Shown: in pieces, positions 50,301-62,300 of the stretch
Numbering within the stretch: position 1 is the stretch's first letter
Layout: the number at the start of each line of letters is the position of its first letter
Assembly (NCBI GenBank): GCA_003342815.1
Contig: PTEX01000135.1
Location: forward strand, 1-64,000
Reading direction: 5' to 3'
From: Eudromia elegans
Taxonomy: Eukaryota; Chordata; Aves; Tinamiformes; Tinamidae
DNA: 64,000 nt
The notes under the pieces: model-generated
The model's database searches: none
What the model saw: the letters and a program-made list of their open reading frames with translations, nothing else
What the model was told of the DNA's origin: nothing
Position numbers and translations under genes: made by a program

Positions 50301-53300
50301 GTGAGGCCAACGATTGTATGGGATTTGTAGCAGAAGCTTGGGAGTGATTAGAAAATGAAACATAGCAACTGGGATTCCCAGGACTTGATAACGAGGAGCT
50401 GACAGCTACTTTTACTCACAAAAAATACACGCACACCTTTTTACTGTGCTAATTATACATAGTAGGAGGATGCAATTAGTCAAGTACTGGATAATTACCA
50501 AAGTGGGATTTGGAAATTGCTGTTGATGGGTGCAAGGATTTAGCAATCTGTAAAGACCAGAGGCTTTATTCTGTGGGAATATTAGAACTGTGGGACTGAG
50601 ACCCTGCCAGCTGCACCCAGGAGCTGATAAGGTTCACAGTCTCTCATGCCTGGGTATTACTAGCCCCAACAAGCACTCACTCTGTGACATCCCAACTGTT
50701 AACGCTCTGCCATGGATCTAACCACTTCCCCAGACAGACCTTCTATGCGCTGGTTGCTGCAGTATCCAGAGGGAAACCCCCATCGCTGAGAAGGCCAAGC
50801 CAGCAGAAGCACTTGACTACCTCGCTTTCCTCCAGCCCTGCTCCTGGCTGGCCATTCAAGGGCAAAGAGGAAAGACCAGCAACTACTGCTCTGCTCACCC
50901 AGTGCTGCCCTGTCCTTGTAGAGGCTTCCCAGGAAACCCGAGCAAATCAAACAGTGCTGGGGCGGCCCGCAGCAGGAGGAACCTGGGACGACCTGGCCAG
51001 CCTCACAGATCCGTATCTCCAACAGGGTCCTGCTGAGCCACAGCTGCCCACGCTGTGTGAATTCCTTTCTAAACAGGGTGGCCACAGGATGCCACCAAGC
51101 TGTCACACAGTCCTTCCCTCCCCTTTGGAGGGTAGCAATAAAAATATTTTATCAGAGGAGCTGCTAAGCTCTCAAGCTGAACTACGGCCCACAGTGGAAG
51201 GCAGAAAAACATTCCTGCCTGCCACAGAGCTGTGAAATGCGTTCATGCAGTACAGCTGTAAGATGACATAAAAAATTACTGAAACTGAGGAAAATATAAA
51301 CAAGTGTAAATCACGGAGTAACTAGACAGAGGTAAATAGATGCAGTTATAAGGAACACCTCAAGCTCAGCAACCATTGCCTTCATAAGGCTAGGTCAGCC
51401 CTAAAGGAAAATCTGAAGTAGAAGTGTATTCTTTTGCAAATGTTTTAGTATATAACTTGTACTGTAACACAAAATGCAGGAAAGACAACTCTTCTCTGCT
51501 CAATAAACAGCATGGCGCTCACCATGTCTACCTGGTTCACCTCATCATGACAGTCTATAGCACACTATCTTAATTCTCTTTTATGTAGTTATCTGTAATC
51601 TTACTGTTTTTTATCCAAGAGGAAAATAAGAAATCCTGAATGTTGATAACTGATTAAATTTTGTAGACAATACAATCCAGCTGGCTCTCAGGCAAGCTTG
51701 AGTATAACTACAGCATCTTCTCTTACTGCTATATCCATAGCTGGAAAGGAGATGACTTGGGGTGAATTATGTTCAAATGTAAAAACAAGTATTCACATTC
51801 AACACCAGGAAAGCTCCTTCAACAGACTGGCTAGCACTTATAAAGATGGCTGTTTGGGATGTGAGAAATCAAGACTCAGATCACTGCTGTTATCCCTTCG
51901 TGCTCAAAGGATGAGCGAGCCAGCGACCCACTGGCAAACTCAATCCGGGTTGCAGCAAGTGAAACTTCCCATTAGCACTAGTGAGGATGGTAGGATAACA
52001 GAACTTGGTGTATGAGTAGAGCTGAGCAGGCCTTCCTTCTTACTTTTTTTAAGGCTCAATGTTTGATACCTCTCTGCTCCATCAAAACACAACAAAAAAT
52101 AAACCACACCTTTATTACATTTCTCATGATCAGTCTCACAGGGTGTTTTTCAGCACTTGGGTGAACAGAACACCACCAGGTACAGCCAACAGAAACCAGA
52201 GCTGTTCAACTCAGACTGGCCAGGCAAGACTCAGCCAAAGCAGAATACTGACAATGGCATCCAGTTAAAGCTGCCTACAAAAGGGATTGGGAATAACGCT
52301 TCTAATCAAAAATTGTATGAGAATGGGGTTTTGAGAGGTTTTACTTATTGCAGCAGAAAATTAAGTTGGCTAGAAAGACCGTTTGTGCCGAGATAGACTG
52401 GGCTGACCAATTTCATGCTTTAAAATGTTTACATTGCCTTCTTTTAATGACACGTTTATCTATTTATAATCAGTTCAGTTACAACTTCTTGGTCAAACAG
52501 CACCCACTCTTCCATTTTAAATGCATTCACCTTCGGTAACAGTAATACCCTACCAAGTCTGCTCTTATCTTTTCTGTACGCTAACCTGCAGTAACTTAAT
52601 AAAAAAAATCAAAGCACTGGTCCATCATATTAATTTTGAGAATACAAGTATTCTGAGTTCTTATAAAACATTCAGGAAGCATCAAAAAGATGGAAGTTAT
52701 TATGATTACTATTGCTGACATTTTTTGCAAAGGGCAATTAATTGTACTTCAGTGAAAACAAAAAGCACTCTCTTTGTAAACCTGCAAATTTTTGTCTGCT
52801 TGCTTGTTTTTCTTGTGATTTGCCAGATTTTTCAAAGAGATCATACCTGGTGCATAAAAGAGCTAAGTGCTGTCATGTCAAAACACTCACATTTGTGTGG
52901 AAAGGACATAAAGAAGATAAATCCTCCGTTTGTTAAGGTCACACAACATTAGTTTGCATAAATTGTATTTTCTTCTATTTATTAAAATGAGGATAAAGCC
53001 CTAGCCTCTATGCAACTAACAACTGTTCTGCTGTTTTCTTAAAAGGCATTTTTACTTGGTTCAAGGAAATGAGTAACATTCTTCATGTCCGTGTTCAAAA
53101 TGATACAATGCAGAACTGTCACGCATATTGACACTGGAAAAAACCAAGGTATTATAATACCAAGGAGGTGCAACGTGGTGGGAGATTCTCAGTAAAAAAG
53201 AGAAGTGGCTGATTGGCTCTTTAAGTAGATTTGCATGGACAGATGCAGGTTCTGGAATCCCTTTGCTTCCTCTAAAGCTATTGAAATTTGCAGCAGTGTA

Positions 53301-56300
53301 AAGAGTAGATGTTGTTCCATTTTGTACAAAATACAAATATTCATAAATGAACTGGGCAAAATGTATCAGTAAGTAATGAGAAAGTAATAAGAACAACTGC
53401 TAAAATAGAAATTTTTTTATTTCCCTTCTTTCTATCTACTCTTCTTCTCTATCTTCTGTAGGATAATGTACAAGAACTGAGATTTACTTTCCAAAGAACA
53501 CATTTTTAATTCCTCAGGTCTACCTGGTCAAAAGTTAGCAAGTTTTAATATAGAGCTTTAAACATTTGTTAATGACAAACACAAATATTTCCATGTCTAG
53601 AGTGAAACACGGAACAGCATTTTTACATTTCACACCTGTTTTCTCTTGCAGAGTTGGGTTTTGGAAATGGGTTAGAAAACATAGACTATCTAAGAAAAAC
53701 CAGTTTACACTTAGAGGTTGAGATTTTGCTGAGATCAGGTCCTCACTTCAGCAGCTTGGCCACTGGAAAAGACAGTAAAGTGGGGGTGAAGTATTTTAGG
53801 ATCTTTTCTATATAGCCATGGGAGTAGAAGGAAGTTTTAGGACACGTGACAGCCAAATCCATAATGTTACAGTGAATTAGATTTGGACAGCAAGGCCAAT
53901 TATGGGTGCGATTAGAGCTTCACAGAGGAGAGCAGAACTCTTTCGGAGAGTCCAGGATGTGTCACTGCTGCAGCAGGATTTGTGCCAGCCAGTTATATTA
54001 GGGCTGTACCAAATCAACTGCCACGTCTGCCTTTGCCTTCCCCTACACCTATGGCTCTCGATACAGGCTGAGAATGTCCTCTGTTAGGGCTGTTCTAACT
54101 AAAAAGGCTTGAGTAGTTTAGTCAGCTCATTGCAGACCTCTCCATAAGGCTCACGTCTTCATGAACCACATGTTCTGAATGTGAGGTCTTTCATCTCTAT
54201 CCTCCCAATAACTCCCTTCCAATACCACCTAATCTGCTCCAGGACTCGTTACACTGGGGCAGCGCCCACCGCCCATGGTAATAGGAATGCAAGTAACCTC
54301 AGAGTGTGTTCGTAGGAGCAATAGCCTCTTAAGAATAGGAACTATGCCAACCAATACACACTTATGAGTAAATTTAAAGATCATGTCCACCATCATGGGA
54401 AACAGGTAGAAGGTTCAATGAACTTTATTAAGTGTCTAAAAGTAGTTTTGCTCAGAATATATGTGACAAACTCTTGAAAAGCACTGTATTTTTTTTTTTT
54501 TTTAATATATTTCTAAAGATGCTTGGGCAAGGTCTGCCAATGATTCATTCATTCATCTTAATAAGCTTTGAAACAAGTTACCAATGATGGGTCTTTCACC
54601 TCTGAATCCCAACTGGGCTTCCCCTGTTTCTCTGGAAAATGTATGTTGTCCAAATACTAATAGGAGGCTTCCTAGTTAAACAGGGCTAGCGGGACCACTA
54701 GTTCCCTGGCATTTAAAGACATTATTAGAAAGCATTTCCTGAGTCATGTTCTCATATTAAAGTTTTGCTAATAAATAGGAAGATTTAACATTACCTGACT
54801 GACAAACATGAGAAGAAAATCGGACATTAGTTGGCTTATCCTTGGACATCATCACAGGTCTCAGCTGATGTGACAATATCATTTCATTTAATTTTTGTTG
54901 CAATGCTAAGTAGTCTTCAGATAATTTTGATATCTAAAAATATAACATGGGATTTCACATTATCATATAAATGCATACACATGCTTCAAGGTAAGCAACA
55001 GCAGAACAGTGGACTAGATAATAAGTTTAAATGGTGTAAAAAGGCAGTCAGAGCCTTACTCTGGGAAGTACTCTGACATCAGGGAACGTACGACAGCTGC
55101 AGAACAAATTTTGCAGTTACAAGTATACTTCTCTGTACATGTGTAAGTCTCTGATGTAGACACAGCAACTTAGGGAGTTTTATTTACAGAGACATTTCCC
55201 AAGTTGCTGAATTTAGGACCTCACCTGGTAAAAGCGAGCATCTCTACTTGCACTACTTATACTATATTTAGACTAAATGTGACCTTATTTTTCCCCAGTT
55301 CCCGGGAAAGTTCTTTTGTCTTTACTTACATCTCAAAAGGGTATTTCTTTTTTAGACCAAAATATGCATCTATATACAACCCGTTGATAGAGAATATCAG
55401 TCTCAGTTTAGGAAGAGAAAACTGGTTTTCACTGAAGCAAGTACAACATCTTTGCTATTCTCTCATCTCTAAGTGTATGCTGGTCAACATATTTAGCTTA
55501 TATGCTGTTTACCTGCCGTGAAAACGCTGCCAAATCACAAGCTTCTTTCTCTGAGCCTTCCTTAAGAGTCTTACGGTGCCCAGGCTGTGTACCAGTGTTT
55601 TCCTTATCTTTTGTTGTTTTGGGATCATTACTTTGAATGTGTGCTGCTTCTCTTGACTCCTTTAAAGTTTTCTCTTGATTTTTGTAAGGTAATTTTCCCT
55701 CTTTTCTGAGTTGCCCCCTTCTTTTGTAGCCCCGGTAGTTACTCTGAATAACCACGGCTGCCTTCTCTCTGTCTTCCGAATCTTGTTTTTCTGCTACAAC
55801 TTGCTTCCGTGAACCTCTTATTGACTCTTTTCTGATAATTCCTTTATTTCCAGCAGACATCATCCCTTCACGTTTCAGATGGTTTCTCTCCAGGTGCCTG
55901 TCAGGCTTGGGATGGACCACAGCACATACTTGATTTTGTTCATCTGTTTTGACTGTGTCTTGATTAGTTTGCTCTTGCTGGTGATCAGGTTCAGCCCTGA
56001 TTTTGACAGAAGACTTTTTAGGTAACTGCTTCAAAGGGATCTGTTCTTCATCTTCACCAGCCTGCTGTTTTGCAGTGTTCTGCTTCAGAGAATCCCTCTC
56101 TTCTTTAGTAGATGCATTTGCTTGCTCTCCTGGGTTCTCTCTCTCCTTACGCTCAGTACACCTGCTATCAATAACAGTATCAGTTTCATCTTGGCTCTCC
56201 TTGTTTGTTGCTTCTTCCAAGGTAGTATTTTCAGCCGGCTTCACTTGTGCTTCCAAGTATTCCACAGCAGACAACTCTTCCTCCACTAGCTTTTTTTGCT

Positions 56301-59300
56301 GTTCCTTTAGCATTTTACGGGCTCGATAGCCTCTGTAATTACTCTGAACAATGACAGCTGCCTCTTCTTCAGTAGGAGGAACGCTGCTCTTCACTCTAGC
56401 TACAGTTTCCTCATTGTTTTGAAGTTTGGTACCCTCTTTCTCTTCACTAATAGAAGTTGCATTCTCAGTTTGTTCAGTATTTTTAAGCGAGTCCCTGAAA
56501 GTAATGGAGTTTGGGAGAGATATTATAGTTGAAAGATAGTGACAAGCTTAAAACCACCTTTGGTATTGTTTGTGTACTAAATGATAATTTTAGTGCATAC
56601 AGTTAGAATTAAAGATAGGAAAGACATCTATGCGTTTCTGTCAGTCAACACTGCTTAAAGTGAAAAGGGATATCCCTGTTAAACACCTAACAGAAAATTA
56701 CCAATCTAGGCTAGGCCATCTAGGTTACATGAGGACAAGTGACAAAACAGAAAAGAATTATTTGAAAGTTCCACAAAAATGTAAAATGGTTATTTTCTAG
56801 CACCTCCACTATGTATAAGTGCATACAATTGTAAATAAAACTGCCTCAGATCTTGTTAGGGGTATTTGCATTCCCTAATCTGCCTTTTCACTACTGAACT
56901 AAGTCCCAAGTGAAATCTGCCACCCGGTTTCTTTCCTCTCTCTCTTGGGAAAGACACTGCGCCCTTTCACAGCTGTTCTCCTCCCCTCTGGGTTAGGTAT
57001 GTACATGGTCACTATTCCCAGAGTCTAGAGCTACTGCTTAAATGCTATCACTGAAAACAAGTCAGAGGTGAGCAAAGTGCTATCAGCTCCATTTCACAAA
57101 CTGGAGCTATGTTACAGAGATATTTAGAACGTGATTCACTTCCCCTTACTTCTTCTAGCTGCCTGATAAGAGCTGGTCAATTAGGTTCCTGCTGCTGTCA
57201 GCAAGGACACCTTTGATCTTCTCACAGTGACTTATGAGAAGAACAGTCCTCTTCAGATGCTTATTTCTTGTATGTGATTCTTCCTATGATGAGCTAGTTC
57301 CAAAAAGAGACCCAACTACAGATGATACTAGCATTACAGGTAGACATAATATAGTTGATCTTTCCCCCAAATATGCTTCTCTTTTCTGAGTATGCAAGTG
57401 TAAAATTGTCTAGTGGTGGTAAAAAAACCCTCCAGGTAGACATACATTACATCTGCATATATGTCTAGACTAATTCAATGTTATTTCACTTTTAGATTAC
57501 ATTGATGCTTTTGAGCATCAAAGTTACTGAAATAAGGTGTGTTTTACTGACATAAAAGACAAAAAATATGACTACCTTCTCTTTTGGAAATCCTTCCTCT
57601 CCTTATATCCCCTATAGTGAGACTGAATTGTCGTTGCTGCTTTGTTCCTTGATTCGGTTAGTTCTTTTCTCTTCTTCCTGAGTAGGTATCCTCTGGCAAC
57701 TGATACAAATCAGAAAAGAACCTTAGGCAACAAAAAAAGGGTATCCCAAAAGTATCTTAGACAATAATAGTATTAAATGTTAGTATTAAAAATGAAAAAT
57801 ACAAGGGAAAAATAAGGAAATACAAACTGAAATGTTTATTATGTTTCAGTTGAAATTATACTGTCCAACACATCCTTTCTGAGATTTCAGAATACTGGAG
57901 CCATTCTACATTAGGACACAAATAAGCACTTAATTTTCTTTAGATCAAAAAGATACTAAAAAAGGAAGATGCAGAACGAGGTAGACGCACAACGCTATGG
58001 GAGTGTCTCTAGAGCAATGCGCTCCCAGCTTCATGTACCTGGTTCAGGCAGTGGATTTGATTCAAGGGCTTTCATATCTCTATGAAATGTCCTCACTAGC
58101 AGGCTACAGAGATTATCAGACTGTTCTTGCACAAGTTCAGAACTCTTTTTTTATTTTTAGCTGAACAGTGACTGAAAATTTTATAGCTCAGCACTTAAAG
58201 TAGACCTTGCTTATGCTCCTTTCATGACTTCCTTCCACAACGACTGCTTATCTAAAATGAAAATGTCCAGCATAAAAGATGTTTGGGAGGAGAAGTGGGA
58301 GGCAGAAAGGTGTTTACACTTGTCCTCAATCTTCAAGCTCTCGTTAGGGAGCCTAGGGAGGACTCATCTGACTGGCCACTTGATCTAGTTGCCCACACAT
58401 GGCTATCTAGCGGCATTTGAAGTGCTCTAGGGTAAGTACAAGCATCCACAAGGAGTTGGAAGATAGGACAACATAGAGAGAACAGCTGGTATCCCATACA
58501 GGATATTACTGGAGATCAGACAGGATAATTTAGGCAATCTTAAATGGCACTAGGTATCAATACGTGGGCAAGTGAGCTGTTCATTAGGTGTTTTAGAGTG
58601 AAATGAATCAAGTGCCAGGCTCTGCTAACTATAAGAGAATTTTGGGCACCCAGACACTTTTAGGCATCCACATTGAGGCGTCTTAATTAGAAACTTCTGA
58701 TTCCTTATCCACAGTTTGCACCATAATTTATGCCAACTTGGCCTCCATCAGATGTAGCAGATCAGCGTAAGACTCATTTGTGAAAGGGATATAAATCACA
58801 TATTGATAACTGGATATCGGGCATCCCATGCAGACATACCTGAGATAGCTTAAATCTAGGTAGTGTGGGTAACAGTCTGGGCAACACCAGCTTGTATTTG
58901 GAGTAGCCACCTTTGTAATGACTGAAAGTGCCATGCAGGTTTGTGCCAACTGTTTTTAGGTTGGTCCTTGCTTAGCAGTACTGCTGATTTCAGAGCTAGC
59001 CTAGAGCTAGTTCTGGCACTTATGTCTACGGTGAAATGGGAGGCAACGAAGAAAATGGATGTTATACAGCATGTGTCTTAAGTTCAAGGTGTTTATTGTC
59101 ACAAAAGGAGTATTTTGCTAGGCTGGACTGAGTGATAGCAAAAAAGAGTTAGAGAAGTGAGAGTAATTACACTTAACAATCTTAAATGTAAAATCCACTA
59201 CTGACATATAATAAACATATTCTTAGTGCAACAGCATGTGCATACATATTACATGCACATAGTGACAGAATAGACTTCATCAGGGCCAGCTAGAATATTT

Positions 59301-62300
59301 AGACATATGGGACTAGGAGAAAAGTCTTTCCGTGGAATTATCCCATACCACTTCATAGCTGTGGAAAGTTGGGAGTCACTGGGATTAGCAAATGGAATAC
59401 ACTGACCCAATTCTACCACTGCATATGAACATATAATAGATAAATTATACCTAGGAAGGTGTAAAAGAACAGTCTAGCAGTGTAGCTTGTTAATAGCAAA
59501 GAATCTGGGTCAATGTATTGTGCATAGATAGCACAGGAAAGCAAACAATTCTTACTTGCTTGAAGTCTTGTAATACATTTTTCCAGTTTTTGATTTCTTT
59601 TTGCATTTTCATATTCTTTACGAGCAACAAACCCCCTGTAAGCTGAAAAAAAGCGAAAAAAAAATCCATTAGGTTATACAAAAGGCTATAAAAATAAAAA
59701 GACACTGGAAGGACATACAGACCTACATTAAGATATTCATAACAATGTCTTAGCTTTATCTTTTGAAAGATACAGCAAGAAAGCACAAGCAAAACAAAAA
59801 TAAGTAAAATCGACATTTTCTGGTGAGTAGGGTAATGAATAAAATGAATACAAAACCAAGCAGAATCTAAACATGCAATAAAACAATGCTTGAAATATAT
59901 TAAAAAAATCCAATTTATGATGTCTTCATCAACAGCATAATTGGTCTTATTACCTAGGATAGTTAATATATTATGTTTTCATTGTTATTAGGCAATCTTG
60001 TCAGAGCATGCCAGATAGCATTAAGAAGAATATCATTTATGCAATCACTTTCCTGCATTGTAAATGTTGCCTTTTAAATGCAAAACTGATAAAGAGAACT
60101 TCAGTAAAAAAGACTGGTTAACAAAAATTTCTCTTCATAAGAACAGATCAAACAAGAGGCTCTGTCAAATGTAACAGCAGGAGAACAGCAAAATGCCCAT
60201 CCAGGATGCACAGCTATTAACTGTGCACACATGCTAGCTTTAAGCAAAAAAAGCTTTGTTTTTAAGCTATTACCTGACTGTATTTTAATAGCACTTTGTT
60301 CCCTTTGTTCCTTTAGTTTTTTGTATCTCTTTGAACCCAGCCATCCTCTGACATAAGCTTGAATCAAAATAATCATGTCCACTGTCTCCTTCCGCATTAA
60401 ATTCAGCTGTTCCACATGATAGTATTTGAGGAATACCTGGGAAAGAATAAGCAGAGGTAGTGGTTTTGGTTAACGGGTCTTAGACAGACTTGCTCTCCCA
60501 GTCCCTGGATTTCCTCAATCCATTTAACTTCAACACAAATTATATATTGGTTTCAATTGAAAGACATCCTTTTGTAGTATTAGCTACACGATCATTTTTG
60601 TTAAAGATAAAAACAAAATAGTACCGCAAGCAATCCAATTATCTTATTTTGCCTTCTGACATCCTTTACTGGTCCATGCTTATTCATACTTTCACTGAAA
60701 GATAACTCAAAGCTAGAATTATACGTCAATTTTTAAGACTAAGAGGTCGACAGTTTTGCTAACTTCCCAAATCTGACGTATGTTACATAAGAGTGATCCA
60801 AATCTGGAAGCTTCAACTTTCCTGCATTCCAATGTACAAGGTGCCAATTACATAAGGGGCTGTTTCTTTATATATCAGTGAACTGCACTCAGCAAAATGT
60901 GTGTGTTTTTTTTTTTCTGATCAGTACAGACTAAAACCTATCCCAATCAAATGGTTGAGAAAACAGAACAAGCCCTGTAAACTAACAGTCACAAAGTGCA
61001 ATAATATAGTTACAAGATAAAAAGCATTACTTTAGTTTTTCCAAGCACCCAGTTGTCAAGGTGAGCTTTTTCCAAGATGGCAGCACAGGTTTCCGGGCTG
61101 ACTGGAGGATCATCATTTGTTTTGTAGCAGATAAGGTAATACCTAGAGGCAGACACAGGATTCTTCCATTAACACTAAGCAATAGACACAAATATTTTTA
61201 AACCATTCATTTAAATAAGTATAACAGTTGTGTGAAAGAAAACAGCACTAAATAGACTAAAAACACATCTTAAAAACCTTGCTGTGATTTATATACTTAG
61301 CAAGACATTTGGTTGAAAGTGGGTGTGGGATATTTTGCACACCATGGAGGGCATGGTGTACAAAGACTAGAAAGGCTTTTTAAAAGGTGGGTAGCCCAAG
61401 TAGGGTAGTTTGCCAGTTTGCTGCTCTCACTCTGCATACTGCGAAAGTGTTTTCAGAGACAAAAGTGTTTCTGAGGATTTTTAGCTTAAATTAGCTTAGT
61501 TCACCTCTACCTTGTGCTAGACCTGTCTATGTTGTTGATTGCTACTACCAGTGAGATGTAGACAAGCTTCTGCTACCTCCTTGGAATCAGTTTGTGGATA
61601 ATTTTGGAACATATGTGCAGTCATAACATAACATGTAAGCATTTAATTTAGCAGAGCAATTTCTCATAACTAACTTTAGCCGGAAAAAGAGGTCAGGACA
61701 CTCATACATAAAATACCATCACAGCTAGCGAGCAGGGCAGTTCTTATGCACTCCAGGGCTCTCCAGAAGGTTCTAAAATTAGCCCCACTTACCTTTTTGT
61801 TGTTTTCTAATTCAGCAAAATTACATAAATACTGTTATAGGTACTTTGTGACATTGTTTTCCATTTGTTTTTNNNNNNNNNNNNNNNNNNNNNNNNNNNN
61901 NNNNNNNNNNNNNNNNNNNNNNNNNNNNNNNNNNNNNNNNNNNNNNNNNNNNNNNNNNNNNNNNNNNNNNNNNNNNNNNNNNNNNNNNNNNNNNNNNNNN
62001 NNNNNNNNNNNNNNNNNNNNNNNNNNNNNNNNNNNNNNAACAAAATAAATCTGCCATTATTCCAGGCCTACTTATAAGTTTTAATTATTAAAAAAAGACC
62101 AAAAAAAGAGAGACAGGAAGATAGGTATTTAATAAAACTCCTTTTTGTGTGGGGGTCACATTCACAGTGTTGCAGCTCTGCACAGCCTCAGTGCAGCTGT
62201 GCGCAAACTCTCTGCAGAGCTTCCCCATCGTGTTCCTCTCTTTGACCTGAACATTACAAATTTTGATAGAAAGCAGCAACCAAAAGCCACAACACGTCCT

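Larger units (their letters stand above)
45798..54794 (-). other. MYO3A: MYO3A intron (9 kb)
   Basis: The longest intron in the window. It holds two spaced direct repeats (near 45895-45936 and 46629-46670). A GC-richer stretch at about 50650-51230 has a 183-codon plus-strand frame of no recognised family. No transposon or array identified; the rest is anonymous. Confidence 0.85.

Noticed and set aside
61746..62077. Open frames crossing the second N run
   Set aside because: Most of each frame is undetermined sequence.
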